A DNA stretch of 64,000 nt from Streptomyces griseoflavus (GTDB lineage: Bacteria; Actinomycetota; Actinomycetes; Streptomycetales; Streptomycetaceae): positions 169,916 through 233,915 of the forward strand of contig NZ_BMUC01000011.1 of NCBI RefSeq assembly GCF_014649995.1, given 5' to 3'. The translations under genes and the position numbers were made by a program. Within the stretch, counting starts at the first letter, position 1. The number at the start of each line of letters is the position of its first letter. Positions 25,546-33,541 of this stretch are shown here, piece by piece. Under the pieces are notes generated by a model. It made no database searches. It worked only from the letters and a program-made list of their open reading frames with translations, and was not told the DNA's origin.

Positions 25546-26234
25546 ACCGTCGCCCCGGTCCCGGCCGTCCTGGCCGCCTGTACCTGGAGGGCGACCAACG
25601 GGTCCTGTCCGCCCATCAGTTCCACGAAGTCCAGGCCCGCTTCGAGGCCGACGGTGTCCGGCACACCGGGCAGCAGGGTGAGCCAGCGGCCGGCGCCGGC
25701 GGCCTGCCGCCAGTCCCTGCGGCGCACGGCGCGGACGAATCCGCGGGCGACGTCCACGGGGCGGCGTGCCGCCAGGGCGCCCACCGCGCACTCCTCCGCG
25801 GGCAGCGCGAGCGGTGCCAGCACGGCGAGCTGGTGGGTGAGGTACTGCCAGCCCGCCCCGTCGAGCCATCCGGTGTCCGGCTCGCCGGACGGTCCCGGCA
25901 GGAAGGAGGGGTCGAGCCGGCGCAGGACGCGCGCCATGCCCCAGTGGCTCCAGCGGACGGTGGGTGCGGCGTCGGCGCGGGGCGGGTACGCCTCCACGGC
26001 CTTGCGGAACACGGCCACCTCCGCCGGGTCGGGCGGGGTGCCCAGCAGCACGCCGGGCAGCAACGCGTCGGCGCCCAGCACGCGTACGGCGGCGAGTGCG
26101 AGGTCTCCCGCTTCTCCGTCGGCCCCCGGGGGGACGACGTGCGGGTGGCCCCCGCCCCGAAGGGCGGAGACCACACCGGAAGCGAGGTCCTGCACCGCGG
26201 CCTGCAATCGGGTCGAAGTGCCTGACTGCTCCAT
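25542..26234 (-). CDS. Uncharacterised 230-aa protein of the peptide operon
   Basis: The protein starts MEQSGTSTRLQAAVQDLASG behind GGGAG. It is rich in Ala, Leu and Arg and predicted helical, with Trp clusters (TVRWSHWGMARVL, GWLDGAGWQYLTHQLAVL). I do not recognise a family. It lies 22 bp after the 61-aa peptide gene and overlaps the next gene by 4 bp. Its position directly after a possible precursor peptide would suit a recognition or chaperone role; nothing in the sequence proves this. Confidence 0.82.
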   Translation of the reverse strand: MEQSGTSTRLQAAVQDLASGVVSALRGGGHPHVVPPGADGEAGDLALAAVRVLGADALLPGVLLGTPPDPAEVAVFRKAVEAYPPRADAAPTVRWSHWGMARVLRRLDPSFLPGPSGEPDTGWLDGAGWQYLTHQLAVLAPLALPAEECAVGALAARRPVDVARGFVRAVRRRDWRQAAGAGRWLTLLPGVPDTVGLEAGLDFVELMGGQDPLVALQVQAARTAGTGATV

Positions 26235-26256
26235 CTGACTGCTCCCGTCGATCCGT

Positions 26257-26442
26257 TCAGCCCTTCTTGGGACGCGGGGTCGGGGGCGACAGCAGCAGGG
26301 AGGTGGAACCGGAGTTGAGGGCCAGCGCGGCGCACTGCCGGCTGTCGCGGTACACACCGTCGGCCTCGACCGGGTCGAGCGCCGCTTCGATGTCGACGCC
26401 CTTGACGCCGGTCAGCTCTTCGGTGGTCTGCTCGGAACGCAT
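26257..26442 (-). CDS. 61-aa peptide, candidate RiPP precursor
   Basis: The ATG at 26442 has an excellent Shine-Dalgarno site, AAGGAGATG, 6-13 nt upstream, so the small gene is likely real. The peptide is polarised: residues 1-35 are acidic (E4, E8, E9, D17, E19, D23, E26, D28, D33), while residues 36-61 hold one cysteine (C37), a Leu/Ala/Ser/Thr stretch (ALALNSGSTSLLLSPP) and a basic tail (R57, K59, K60, G61). An acidic leader followed by a Ser/Thr/Cys-bearing core is the usual design of ribosomal peptide precursors. No LanM, LanKC, YcaO, radical-SAM or lasso enzymes are nearby, so no known class fits. Alternatively it may be a small signalling or accessory protein. Confidence 0.72.
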   Translation of the reverse strand: MRSEQTTEELTGVKGVDIEAALDPVEADGVYRDSRQCAALALNSGSTSLLLSPPTPRPKKG

Positions 26443-26554
26443 GACACCATCTCCTTGAGGCGTAGCGAATACGTTCCTCTTACGAATCACCCAAATCGGA
26501 CAATTCACTCCGTTTTTCCGGAACTTACTTTCATGACTTTTTCAACAGCCGGGT
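26443..26554 (-). promoter_or_regulatory. A+T-rich upstream region of the peptide operon
   Basis: These 112 bp between the P450 stop and the peptide start are much richer in A+T than the surroundings (runs TTTTTC, GTTTTTCC, AATTCAC). They include TCCG/CGGA arms around an A-run and a CAGCCG/CGGCTG hairpin (26546-26563) overlapping the P450 stop. A dedicated promoter for the peptide operon is likely; no convincing -35/-10 pair can be named. Confidence 0.5.
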
Positions 26555-27826
26555 TCACGGCTGCTCGAGTGCGGTCGGCCGGGCGGCCGGCGGGCGTACT
26601 CCCGCGAGGAGAACACCGCTGTGCGGGCGGGTCGGTACGCGGTTCAGCGGGATGGTCAGATTCTGCTCCGGCACCGTGTACTCCAGCCGGGCGAGCCGCC
26701 CCGCGAGCGCCTCCAGTACGCCGACGGTCATCCCCTCGCCCGGACACCGGTGGCCCGCGGCCGGGTCACCGCCCCCCTGCGGTATCAGTTCGTCGCGCCC
26801 CACGGGCCGTTCGAGGAAGCGCTGCGGGCGGAAGGAGTACGGATCGCCCCACAGCGACTCGTCGTGGTTCTGCCCGTACACGTCGAGCACCACCAGCCCA
26901 CCGGCCGGGATCCACTCCCCCCGCCAGAACAGGTCGCGTGCGGCCAGACCGCCGAGGAACGGCACGAACGGGTAGAAGCGGCGCACCTCGTGCGCGAACG
27001 CGGCGGCGAACGCGGGGTCCCCGTCCGCCAGACGGGTCCTCAGTTCGGGCCGGCGGTGCAGGGCGTGCGCCGTGAAGGCGACGAACCACGCGACCGCGGC
27101 CGTCGGGCGGACGACGTTGAGCAGTTCCACCGCGGCCGTCTTCTCGTCCAGCGGCTCGCCGTCGGCGTCGCGGTGCCGGCACACCAAGTCGAGCACCGAG
27201 TCCGGCTCCGCGGGGACCTCGCCGGAGCGTACGTCCCGCACGAGCCGGCCCAGCCGCTCCTCCTGGCGGGCACGGGCGCGCCGGGCGCGCAGATGGCGCG
27301 GACCGGCGGTCGCGAAGCCGTCGACCATCGCGATCATGTCGCGGGCCGTCGCCGCGGCCCCGGCGTCCCCCGGCGGCATACCGGCCCACCGGTGCACCCC
27401 GGTGGTGAGGACCGTGCTCGCCTCGTCGAACAGCACGACGGAGCCGCGCCCGGCCCAGCCGGGTACGGCCTCGTCCCAGGCCGCGCCGACGTGTTCGACC
27501 AGGCCGGTGATCCGGCCGGGTTCCAGCAGGGGCAGGAACAGGGACTTGCGGGCGCGGTGGGCGGCGCCGTCGAGGGTGTGCACGGCCCCGTGGCCGAACA
27601 GGGTGGCGAGCACCGGTTCGGGTATGGCGCGGTGCCGGTGCACGTTGCGCTCGTCGTAGAAGAAGCGGACCGCCTCGGGTCCGCGCAGGGCGAGGGCGGG
27701 GCGGCCCAGGATCCGGGTACGGACCACCGGACCGGGGGCGTCGCGCATCCGGTTGGGTAGCCATGCGTAACCCTCCGCCAGCAGGGGGAGGGTGCGGTCG
27801 ACCAGGGGGCGGCTGAGTACGTCCAT
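26555..27826 (-). CDS. CYP152-type P450 fatty-acid peroxygenase/decarboxylase
   Basis: The 423-aa protein matches the CYP152 family (P450 BS-beta, SP-alpha, OleT) along its length: LFGHGAVHTLDG (residues 76-87), VVRPTAAVAWF where Arg240-Pro241 replace the usual acid-alcohol pair and bind the fatty-acid carboxylate, EVRRFYPFVPFLGG, the IPQGGG loop, and the haem Cys361 in GHRCPGE. It ends YTVPEQNLTIPL, also typical. These enzymes use hydrogen peroxide to hydroxylate or decarboxylate fatty acids. His83 occupies the place of OleT His85 (Gln in BS-beta), hinting at decarboxylation. ATG 27826 gives the usual family length; no clear ribosome binding site is seen. Confidence 0.92.
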   Translation of the reverse strand: MDVLSRPLVDRTLPLLAEGYAWLPNRMRDAPGPVVRTRILGRPALALRGPEAVRFFYDERNVHRHRAIPEPVLATLFGHGAVHTLDGAAHRARKSLFLPLLEPGRITGLVEHVGAAWDEAVPGWAGRGSVVLFDEASTVLTTGVHRWAGMPPGDAGAAATARDMIAMVDGFATAGPRHLRARRARARQEERLGRLVRDVRSGEVPAEPDSVLDLVCRHRDADGEPLDEKTAAVELLNVVRPTAAVAWFVAFTAHALHRRPELRTRLADGDPAFAAAFAHEVRRFYPFVPFLGGLAARDLFWRGEWIPAGGLVVLDVYGQNHDESLWGDPYSFRPQRFLERPVGRDELIPQGGGDPAAGHRCPGEGMTVGVLEALAGRLARLEYTVPEQNLTIPLNRVPTRPHSGVLLAGVRPPAARPTALEQP

Positions 27827-27998
27827 GGCCGTCGGGTGCCCGCCGGGCCCCCTCGGACACGCCGGACGGCGGGAGGGCACCCGTACGGGTGTGGCCGAGA
27901 CCACGCGGTGAAGGAGGCACGCGTCACGCCGTGGCGGACGGACCGGCGGCTACCGTTCGCTCCGGTCCCCCACCCCCGACGGTTCGGACGGCCCGGCA

Positions 27999-28493
27999 GT
28001 GCACACAGATCTCTCCCCGGTCATCGCGGCCACCGCCCAGTGGCTGACCCGCTCCTTCCCCGCGTCCGGCGGGGCGCTGGCCTCGGCCCTGTGCGAGGCG
28101 CAGGCGCGGCAGGCGGTGACGGTCGCGGCCCGGCTGCGGTACCCCTCGGCGACGGACGCGGCCCTGCTGTCCCTGCTGGGCCCGGGTGGTGCGGCGCGGC
28201 TCGACGACGTCACCGGCGGGGGCGACGAGGGCGCGGCCTGGCGCACCTGGGTCGACGAGGTGGTGGCCAGCTGGGCGGCCGGCCTGCTGGCCGACCCGGA
28301 ACTGGCCCGCCTCGCGGTCGGCCTGCTCGACGGGGACACCCCGGCCGGGTTCCGCCGTCTGCTCACCCCCGACGCGACCGACCGCCGCGCCGCGGCCCTG
28401 CTGCGCCACCCCGATCTGCTGCTTCCGGTGTCCGCCCTCCACCACGCCGCCCTGCTCGCCCGCCTCGGGTCCGACACCACCCTCGTGGCCTGA
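27999..28493 (+). CDS. Hypothetical helical protein
   Basis: The 164-aa Ala/Leu-rich product (GTG start at 27999) is probably all helical and cytosolic, with a conserved-looking stretch ASALCEAQARQAVTVAARLRYPS. Third-position GC is typical of the genome, which supports coding. No domain is recognised. It is divergent from the P450 gene with 172 bp between. No strong ribosome binding site precedes the start. Confidence 0.6.
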   Translation: MHTDLSPVIAATAQWLTRSFPASGGALASALCEAQARQAVTVAARLRYPSATDAALLSLLGPGGAARLDDVTGGGDEGAAWRTWVDEVVASWAAGLLADPELARLAVGLLDGDTPAGFRRLLTPDATDRRAAALLRHPDLLLPVSALHHAALLARLGSDTTLVA

Positions 28494-28768
28494 CCCGCAC
28501 GGAGAACCCGTCAGGACCGCAAACCAGGGCGCGCGTCCGGCTGCGCCGCCGGCCTCCGTGCCCTTCCCCTCCGTCGCCGCCGTGACCTGCGCGGACGGCA
28601 CACACCACGCTGTGCTCACGCTGCGTCATTCACCGGATTGCAGTAGGCGACCGTGCCGCGGGGAGGGCGACGGCCCAGGCTGATCGGGGGCCCGACGGCC
28701 TCGGTCCGGGTGGCCGGCGCACCGTGCCGGCCCCGGACACCGACGTCTCCGACGGAGGGCTGAGCGCC

Positions 28769-29731
28769 ATGACCACCGCCATATCCCGGAACTGGGAGCA
28801 CGTCGTCGTCACCGGCGGCGCGGGATTCGTCGGCTCCCACCTGTGCACCGCCCTGCTCGACGCGGGCTCCGCCGTCACGTGTGTGGACGACTTCAGCACC
28901 GGCCGGCCGGAGAACGTCACGCCGCTGCTCGAACGGCCCGGATTCACCCTGGTACGGGCCAACGTGGCCGAGGAGGTGCCGGTGGACCGGCGGCCCGACC
29001 TCGTCCTGCACTTCGCCTCGCCCGCCTCCCCCGCGGACTACCTGCGGCTTCCGCTGCACACCATGGAGGCCGGCAGTCTCGGCACCCGCAACGCGCTGCG
29101 GCTCGCCCAGGCGTCCGAGGCCCGTCTGGTCCTGGCCTCCACCTCCGAGGTGTACGGAGACCCGCTGCAGAACCCCCAGGACGAGCGCTACTGGGGCAAC
29201 GTCAACCCGGTCGGCCCGCGCAGCGTCTACGACGAGGCCAAACGCTTCGGCGAGGCGCTCACCACCGCCCACGCCGACACCCACGGCACCGACGCCTGCA
29301 TCGTGCGGCTGTTCAACACCTACGGCCCTCGGATGCGCGGCCACGACGGGCGCGCCGTGCCGACGTTCGTCCGGCAGGCGCTGGCCGGCGAGCCGCTCAC
29401 CGTGACCGGTGACGGCCGCCAGACCCGTTCGCTGTGCTACGTCGAGGACACCGTGGCCGGGATCCTCGCGGCGGCCGCCCACGGCATGCGCGGACCCGTC
29501 AACATCGGCAACCCCGGCGAGATCACCATGCTGGACCTGGCCCGGCTGGTCGTCCGGCTCACCGGGTCGCCGTCGGAGATCCGCTACATCGAACGCCCGG
29601 TGGACGACCCGGCCGTGCGCTGCCCCGACATCACGCTGGCCCGCGACAAGCTCGGCTGGGAGCCCCGGGTGGACGCCGAGGAGGGGCTGCGCCGCACGAT
29701 CGCCTGGTTCCGTTCCGGGGCCGGTCACTGA
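28769..29731 (+). CDS. UXS-like NAD-dependent nucleotide-sugar epimerase/decarboxylase
   Basis: The 320-aa extended SDR has the NAD loop GGAGFVGSH, the block ASPASPADYLRLPLHTMEAG characteristic of UDP-glucuronate decarboxylases (UXS), catalytic S/T-E-V-Y and the Y-x-x-x-K of SVYDEAKRFGE, and FNTYGPRM. It should convert a nucleotide-linked uronic acid or hexose in the cytosol to feed the glycosyltransferases downstream. GGAGGG lies 10 nt before ATG 28769. The carbamoyltransferase gene follows 66 bp later. A plain 4-epimerase is a possible alternative. Confidence 0.87.
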   Translation: MTTAISRNWEHVVVTGGAGFVGSHLCTALLDAGSAVTCVDDFSTGRPENVTPLLERPGFTLVRANVAEEVPVDRRPDLVLHFASPASPADYLRLPLHTMEAGSLGTRNALRLAQASEARLVLASTSEVYGDPLQNPQDERYWGNVNPVGPRSVYDEAKRFGEALTTAHADTHGTDACIVRLFNTYGPRMRGHDGRAVPTFVRQALAGEPLTVTGDGRQTRSLCYVEDTVAGILAAAAHGMRGPVNIGNPGEITMLDLARLVVRLTGSPSEIRYIERPVDDPAVRCPDITLARDKLGWEPRVDAEEGLRRTIAWFRSGAGH

Positions 29732-29797
29732 GCGCGGCCGTTCCCCGCGCGACACGCGGTCCCGCAGGCCGCCCCCGAACCGCGAAAGGCGTCCGCC

Positions 29798-31465
29798 ATG
29801 CGCATCCTCGGAATCAACGCCCTCTTCCACGACCCCGCCGCCGCACTGGTGATCGACGGGCGGACCGTCGCCGCCGCGGAGGAGGAGAGGTTCTCCCGGC
29901 GCAAGCACGGCAAGCGGCCGCTGCCGTTCTCCGCCTGGGAACTGCCCGAGAAGGCCGCCGCCTGGTGCCTGAGGCGCGCCGGACTGCGCCCCCAGGACCT
30001 CGACGCGGTCGCCTACTCCTTCGACCCCGCGCTCGCCCGTCCCGCCGACGCGATGGGTCTGGACGACCCGTGGGACCACCTGCGGCTCACCTACGCGCGG
30101 GAGGCCCCGAATTTCCTGCGGACCGCGCTGCCGGGCCTGGACCCGGAGACCGTCCGCTTCGTACCGCACCACATGGCGCACGCCGCCTCGGGCGCGTTCG
30201 CCGCCCCCGGCGGCGGGGACTGCTCGGTCCTGGTGCTGGACGGCCGCGGCGAGCGCGCCTCCCACCTCGCCGCCCGCCGGGTGGGCGACCGGCTCGAGTC
30301 CCTGCGCGCGCAGGACCTCCCGCACTCGCTCGGCCTCGTCTACGAGGAACTCACCGAACACCTCGGCTTCCTGCGCTCCTCCGACGAGTTCAAGGTGATG
30401 GCCCTCGCCTCCCACGGCACCCCGCGCATGCTGGCCGAACTGCGCCGGTACGTGTATCCGACCGGCGACGGCGGCTTCCACGCCTCCGGGGTGCCCTGGC
30501 ACGAGTTCTGCGCGCCGCGCGGCCCCGACGAACCGTGGACCCGGGACCACGCCGATGTCGCCGCCGGCGCGCAGGCCGTGCTGGAGGAGACCCTGCTGGA
30601 CCTGGCGCGCTGGCTGCACGGCCGCACCCACGACCGTGTGCTCACCCTCGCCGGGGGCGTCGCCCTGAACTGCGTCGCCAACTCCCGCATCGCCCGGGAG
30701 GGCCCGTTCTCCCGGGTGTGGGTGCAGCCGGCGGCAGGGGACGCGGGCACCGCGCTGGGCGGAGCCCTGCTGCTGTCCGCCGGGGCCGGTGACGGACCGG
30801 AGCCCATGACCGGCGCCGACCTCGGCCGGGACTGGACGGACGCGGAGCTGGGGGCGTGGCTGAAGACGGCCGCCGTCCCCTTCGAACGGCCGGCCGACAT
30901 CGCCGCGACCGTGGCCCGTACGCTGGCCGGCAACGGCGTCGTCGCCTGGTTCCAGGGACGCAGCGAGTACGGTCCCCGGGCGCTCGGTCACCGCTCGCTG
31001 CTGGCCCATCCGGGGCACGCGGGCAATCTGGAGCGGCTCAACGACGTCAAGGGGCGCGAGCAGTTCCGGCCGGTGGCGCCCATGGTGCTCGCCGACCGCG
31101 CCGCCGAGATCTTCGACGGGCCGCTGCCCAGCCCGTACATGCTGTTCGTGCACGACGTGGCGCCCGCCTGGCGCGAGCGCATCCCCGCCGTGGTGCACGT
31201 CGACGGAACCGCCCGCATCCAGACCGTCGATCCGGCGCGCGAGCCCCTGGTGGCGCGGATGCTGGGCGAGTTCGAGCGGCTGACCGGGCTGCCCGTGGTC
31301 GTCAACACCAGTCTCAACACGGCCGGACGGCCCATGGTCGACGACCCGCGCGACGCCCTGGAGTGCTTCGGCTCCTCCCCCGTCGACCTGCTGGCCATCG
31401 GTCCGTTCGCGATCCGGCGGGCGGACCTGTTCCGCTCCGCCGGCGAGAGCGAGGTGCGGCGATGA
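29798..31465 (+). CDS. NodU/CmcH-family carbamoyltransferase
   Basis: The 555-aa protein begins MRILGINALFHDPAAALVIDG, the classical start of O-carbamoyltransferases, and continues AAAEEERFSRRKHG. The central HHMAHAASGAF holds the Kae1-like metal histidines, and the C-terminal domain reads SEYGPRALGHRSLLA, KGREQFRPVAPMVL and VNTSLNTAGRPMVDDP. It transfers a carbamoyl group from carbamoyl phosphate (via carbamoyl-AMP) to a sugar or secondary-metabolite hydroxyl. The stop overlaps the next start (ATGA), tying it to the glycosyltransferases. Confidence 0.95.
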   Translation: MRILGINALFHDPAAALVIDGRTVAAAEEERFSRRKHGKRPLPFSAWELPEKAAAWCLRRAGLRPQDLDAVAYSFDPALARPADAMGLDDPWDHLRLTYAREAPNFLRTALPGLDPETVRFVPHHMAHAASGAFAAPGGGDCSVLVLDGRGERASHLAARRVGDRLESLRAQDLPHSLGLVYEELTEHLGFLRSSDEFKVMALASHGTPRMLAELRRYVYPTGDGGFHASGVPWHEFCAPRGPDEPWTRDHADVAAGAQAVLEETLLDLARWLHGRTHDRVLTLAGGVALNCVANSRIAREGPFSRVWVQPAAGDAGTALGGALLLSAGAGDGPEPMTGADLGRDWTDAELGAWLKTAAVPFERPADIAATVARTLAGNGVVAWFQGRSEYGPRALGHRSLLAHPGHAGNLERLNDVKGREQFRPVAPMVLADRAAEIFDGPLPSPYMLFVHDVAPAWRERIPAVVHVDGTARIQTVDPAREPLVARMLGEFERLTGLPVVVNTSLNTAGRPMVDDPRDALECFGSSPVDLLAIGPFAIRRADLFRSAGESEVRR

Positions 31466-32526
31466 CCGGGTCCCCCGCTCCGAGCGGCGAGTACGCCGTG
31501 GTGGTGCCGACGCTCGGCCGGCCCTGCCTGGCCCGGTGCCTGCGGGCGCTGGCGGAGGCGGACGGTCCGGGCCCGGTCCGGGTCGTCGTGGTCGACGACC
31601 GCCCGGACCCCGCCGGGGCGCCGCTGACCGCCGCCGTTCCCCCGTCGCTGCGCGCGCGCACCCTCGTCGTGCCCGGCGGGGGGCGGGGACCGGCCGCCGC
31701 CCGCAACACCGGATGGCGGGCGGCCGGGGACGTGCCGTGGATCGTCTTCCTCGACGACGACGTGGTCCCGGGTCCCACCTGGGCCGACGACCTGGCCCTC
31801 GACCTCGCCGGGGCGAGCGTCGCCACCGCCGGGATCAGCGCCCGCGTCGACGTCCCGCTGCCGCCGGACCGCCGGCCCACCGACTGGGAGCGCAACACCG
31901 CCGGCCTCGCCACGGCCCGCTGGATCACGGCCGACATGGTGTACCGCCGCCGGGCGCTGGAGAGCACCGGCGGCTTCGACGAACGGTTCCGCAGGGCGTT
32001 CCGCGAGGACGCGGACCTGGCGCTGCGGGTGCTCGACGCCGGCTGGACGCTGGCGCGGGGCCGCCGCCTGACCACCCATCCGGTACGGGAGGCCGGACGC
32101 TGGATCTCCGTGCGCGCCCAGGCGGGCAACGCCGACGACGTGCTGATGTCCCGGCTGCACGGCCGCGACTGGTGGCAGCGGGCGGACGCGCCACGGGGGC
32201 GCCTGCCCGGTCACCTCGCGGTGACCGCGGCGGGTCTGGCGGCCGTGGCCTGCGCGCTGACCGGCCGGCCCCGGGCCTCGGCGGTCTGCTTCGGCGGCTG
32301 GCTGGCCGGAACCGCCGAATTCGCCCTGGCCCGGATCCTCCCGGGCCCGCGCACCCGGGAGGAGATCACCACCATGGTCCTCACCAGCACGGTCATCCCG
32401 CCGGTGGCGGTCTTCCACCGGCTGCGGGGCCACCTCCGCCACCGCGCGGCGCCGCCCCGCCCCGGGCGGTCCGGGGCTCCCGCCCCCGCCTACCCGCCGC
32501 CGGCCGGCGAACGGCTGCCGTCATGA
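31462..32526 (+). CDS. Family 2 glycosyltransferase with membrane segments
   Basis: The 354-aa protein has a GT-A fold: YAVVVPTLGRPCLARCL, VVVVDDRPDP, AARNTGWRAA, the metal motif FLDDDVVPG, and the acceptor region FREDADLALRVL. Two hydrophobic segments around residues 250-295 anchor it in the membrane. It should add a sugar to a lipid-linked or nascent glycan. It overlaps the carbamoyltransferase gene by 4 bp. Confidence 0.9.
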   Translation: MTGSPAPSGEYAVVVPTLGRPCLARCLRALAEADGPGPVRVVVVDDRPDPAGAPLTAAVPPSLRARTLVVPGGGRGPAAARNTGWRAAGDVPWIVFLDDDVVPGPTWADDLALDLAGASVATAGISARVDVPLPPDRRPTDWERNTAGLATARWITADMVYRRRALESTGGFDERFRRAFREDADLALRVLDAGWTLARGRRLTTHPVREAGRWISVRAQAGNADDVLMSRLHGRDWWQRADAPRGRLPGHLAVTAAGLAAVACALTGRPRASAVCFGGWLAGTAEFALARILPGPRTREEITTMVLTSTVIPPVAVFHRLRGHLRHRAAPPRPGRSGAPAPAYPPPAGERLPS

Positions 32527-32575
32527 CCCGCCCGCCGCCGGAGCCGGAGGAGCGCACGGACCTGGGAGCCGCCGT

Positions 32576-33541
32576 ATGAACATCCTGCTGTGGCACGTAC
32601 ACGGATCCTGGACGACGGCGTTCGTCCAGGGCCCCCACACCTACGTCGTCCCCGTCACCCCGGACCGGGGTCCGGACGGACTCGGCCGTGCCCGGACCTT
32701 CACCTGGCCCGCGTCGGTGCGCGAGGCCACGCCGGAGGAGCTGCGGGAGACCCCGTTCGACCTGGTCGTCCTGCAACGGCCGCACGAACTCGAGCTCGCC
32801 CGGCGCTGGCTCGGCGGCCGGCGCCCCGGCCGGGACGTGCCGGCCGTGTACCTGGAGCACAACGCCCCGGACGGCGACGTCCCCGACACCCGCCATCCCG
32901 TGGCGGACCGCGCCGATCTGACGCTCGTGCACGTCACGCACTTCAACCGGCTGTTCTGGGACTGCGGCAGCACCCGCACCGAGGTCGTCGAGCACGGCAT
33001 CGTCGACCCCGGCCACCGCTGCACGGGCCGGCTGGAGCGTGCCGCGGTCGTCGTCAACGACCCGCTGCGCCGCGGCCGGTACACCGGTACGGACCTGCTG
33101 CCCGAGCTGGCCCGGGCGGTGCCGCTGGACGTGTTCGGCATGCGCACCGACGGGCTCGCCCGGCACCTGGGCCTGCCGCCGGAGCGGTGCCGCACCGCCG
33201 ACCTGCCGCAGCGCGACCTGCACGCGGCAATGGCCGAGCGCCGGATGTACCTGCACCCGGTGCGCTGGACCTCCCTCGGTCTGTCGCTGCTGGAGGCGAT
33301 GCACCTCGGCATGCCCGTGCTGGCGCTGGCCACCACCGAGGCGGTCGAGGCGGTGCCGGAGGGTGCGGGCACCGTGTCGAACCGGCCCGACGTCCTCGCC
33401 CGGGCCGCCCGCCGCTATCTCGCGGACCCGGCGGCCGCCGCCGCGGACGGGGCACGGGCCCGCCAGGCCGCCCTCGAACGGTACGGGCTCAAGCGGTTCC
33501 TGGACGACTGGGAACGCCTGATCACGGAGGTGTGCTCATGA
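32576..33541 (+). CDS. GT-B type glycosyltransferase
   Basis: The 321-aa protein starts MNILLWHVHGSWTTAFVQG, continues with EHNAPDGDVPDT, and carries a C-terminal donor-binding half with LHPVRWTSLGLSLLEAMHLGMPVLAL, which equals the E-x7-E region of GT4-like enzymes. It ends with the usual helix RYGLKRFLDDWERL. GGGAG precedes the ATG. It lies 49 bp after the family 2 gene, and its stop overlaps the next GT gene, indicating an ordered assembly line. Confidence 0.87.
   Translation: MNILLWHVHGSWTTAFVQGPHTYVVPVTPDRGPDGLGRARTFTWPASVREATPEELRETPFDLVVLQRPHELELARRWLGGRRPGRDVPAVYLEHNAPDGDVPDTRHPVADRADLTLVHVTHFNRLFWDCGSTRTEVVEHGIVDPGHRCTGRLERAAVVVNDPLRRGRYTGTDLLPELARAVPLDVFGMRTDGLARHLGLPPERCRTADLPQRDLHAAMAERRMYLHPVRWTSLGLSLLEAMHLGMPVLALATTEAVEAVPEGAGTVSNRPDVLARAARRYLADPAAAAADGARARQAALERYGLKRFLDDWERLITEVCS

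Noticed and set aside
26257-26442. Class III lanthipeptide (SapB/AmfS-like) identity for the 61-aa peptide, because of SGSTSLLL
   Set aside because: No LanKC-type synthetase or ABC transporter is nearby and the Ser/Cys spacing of SapB is absent.
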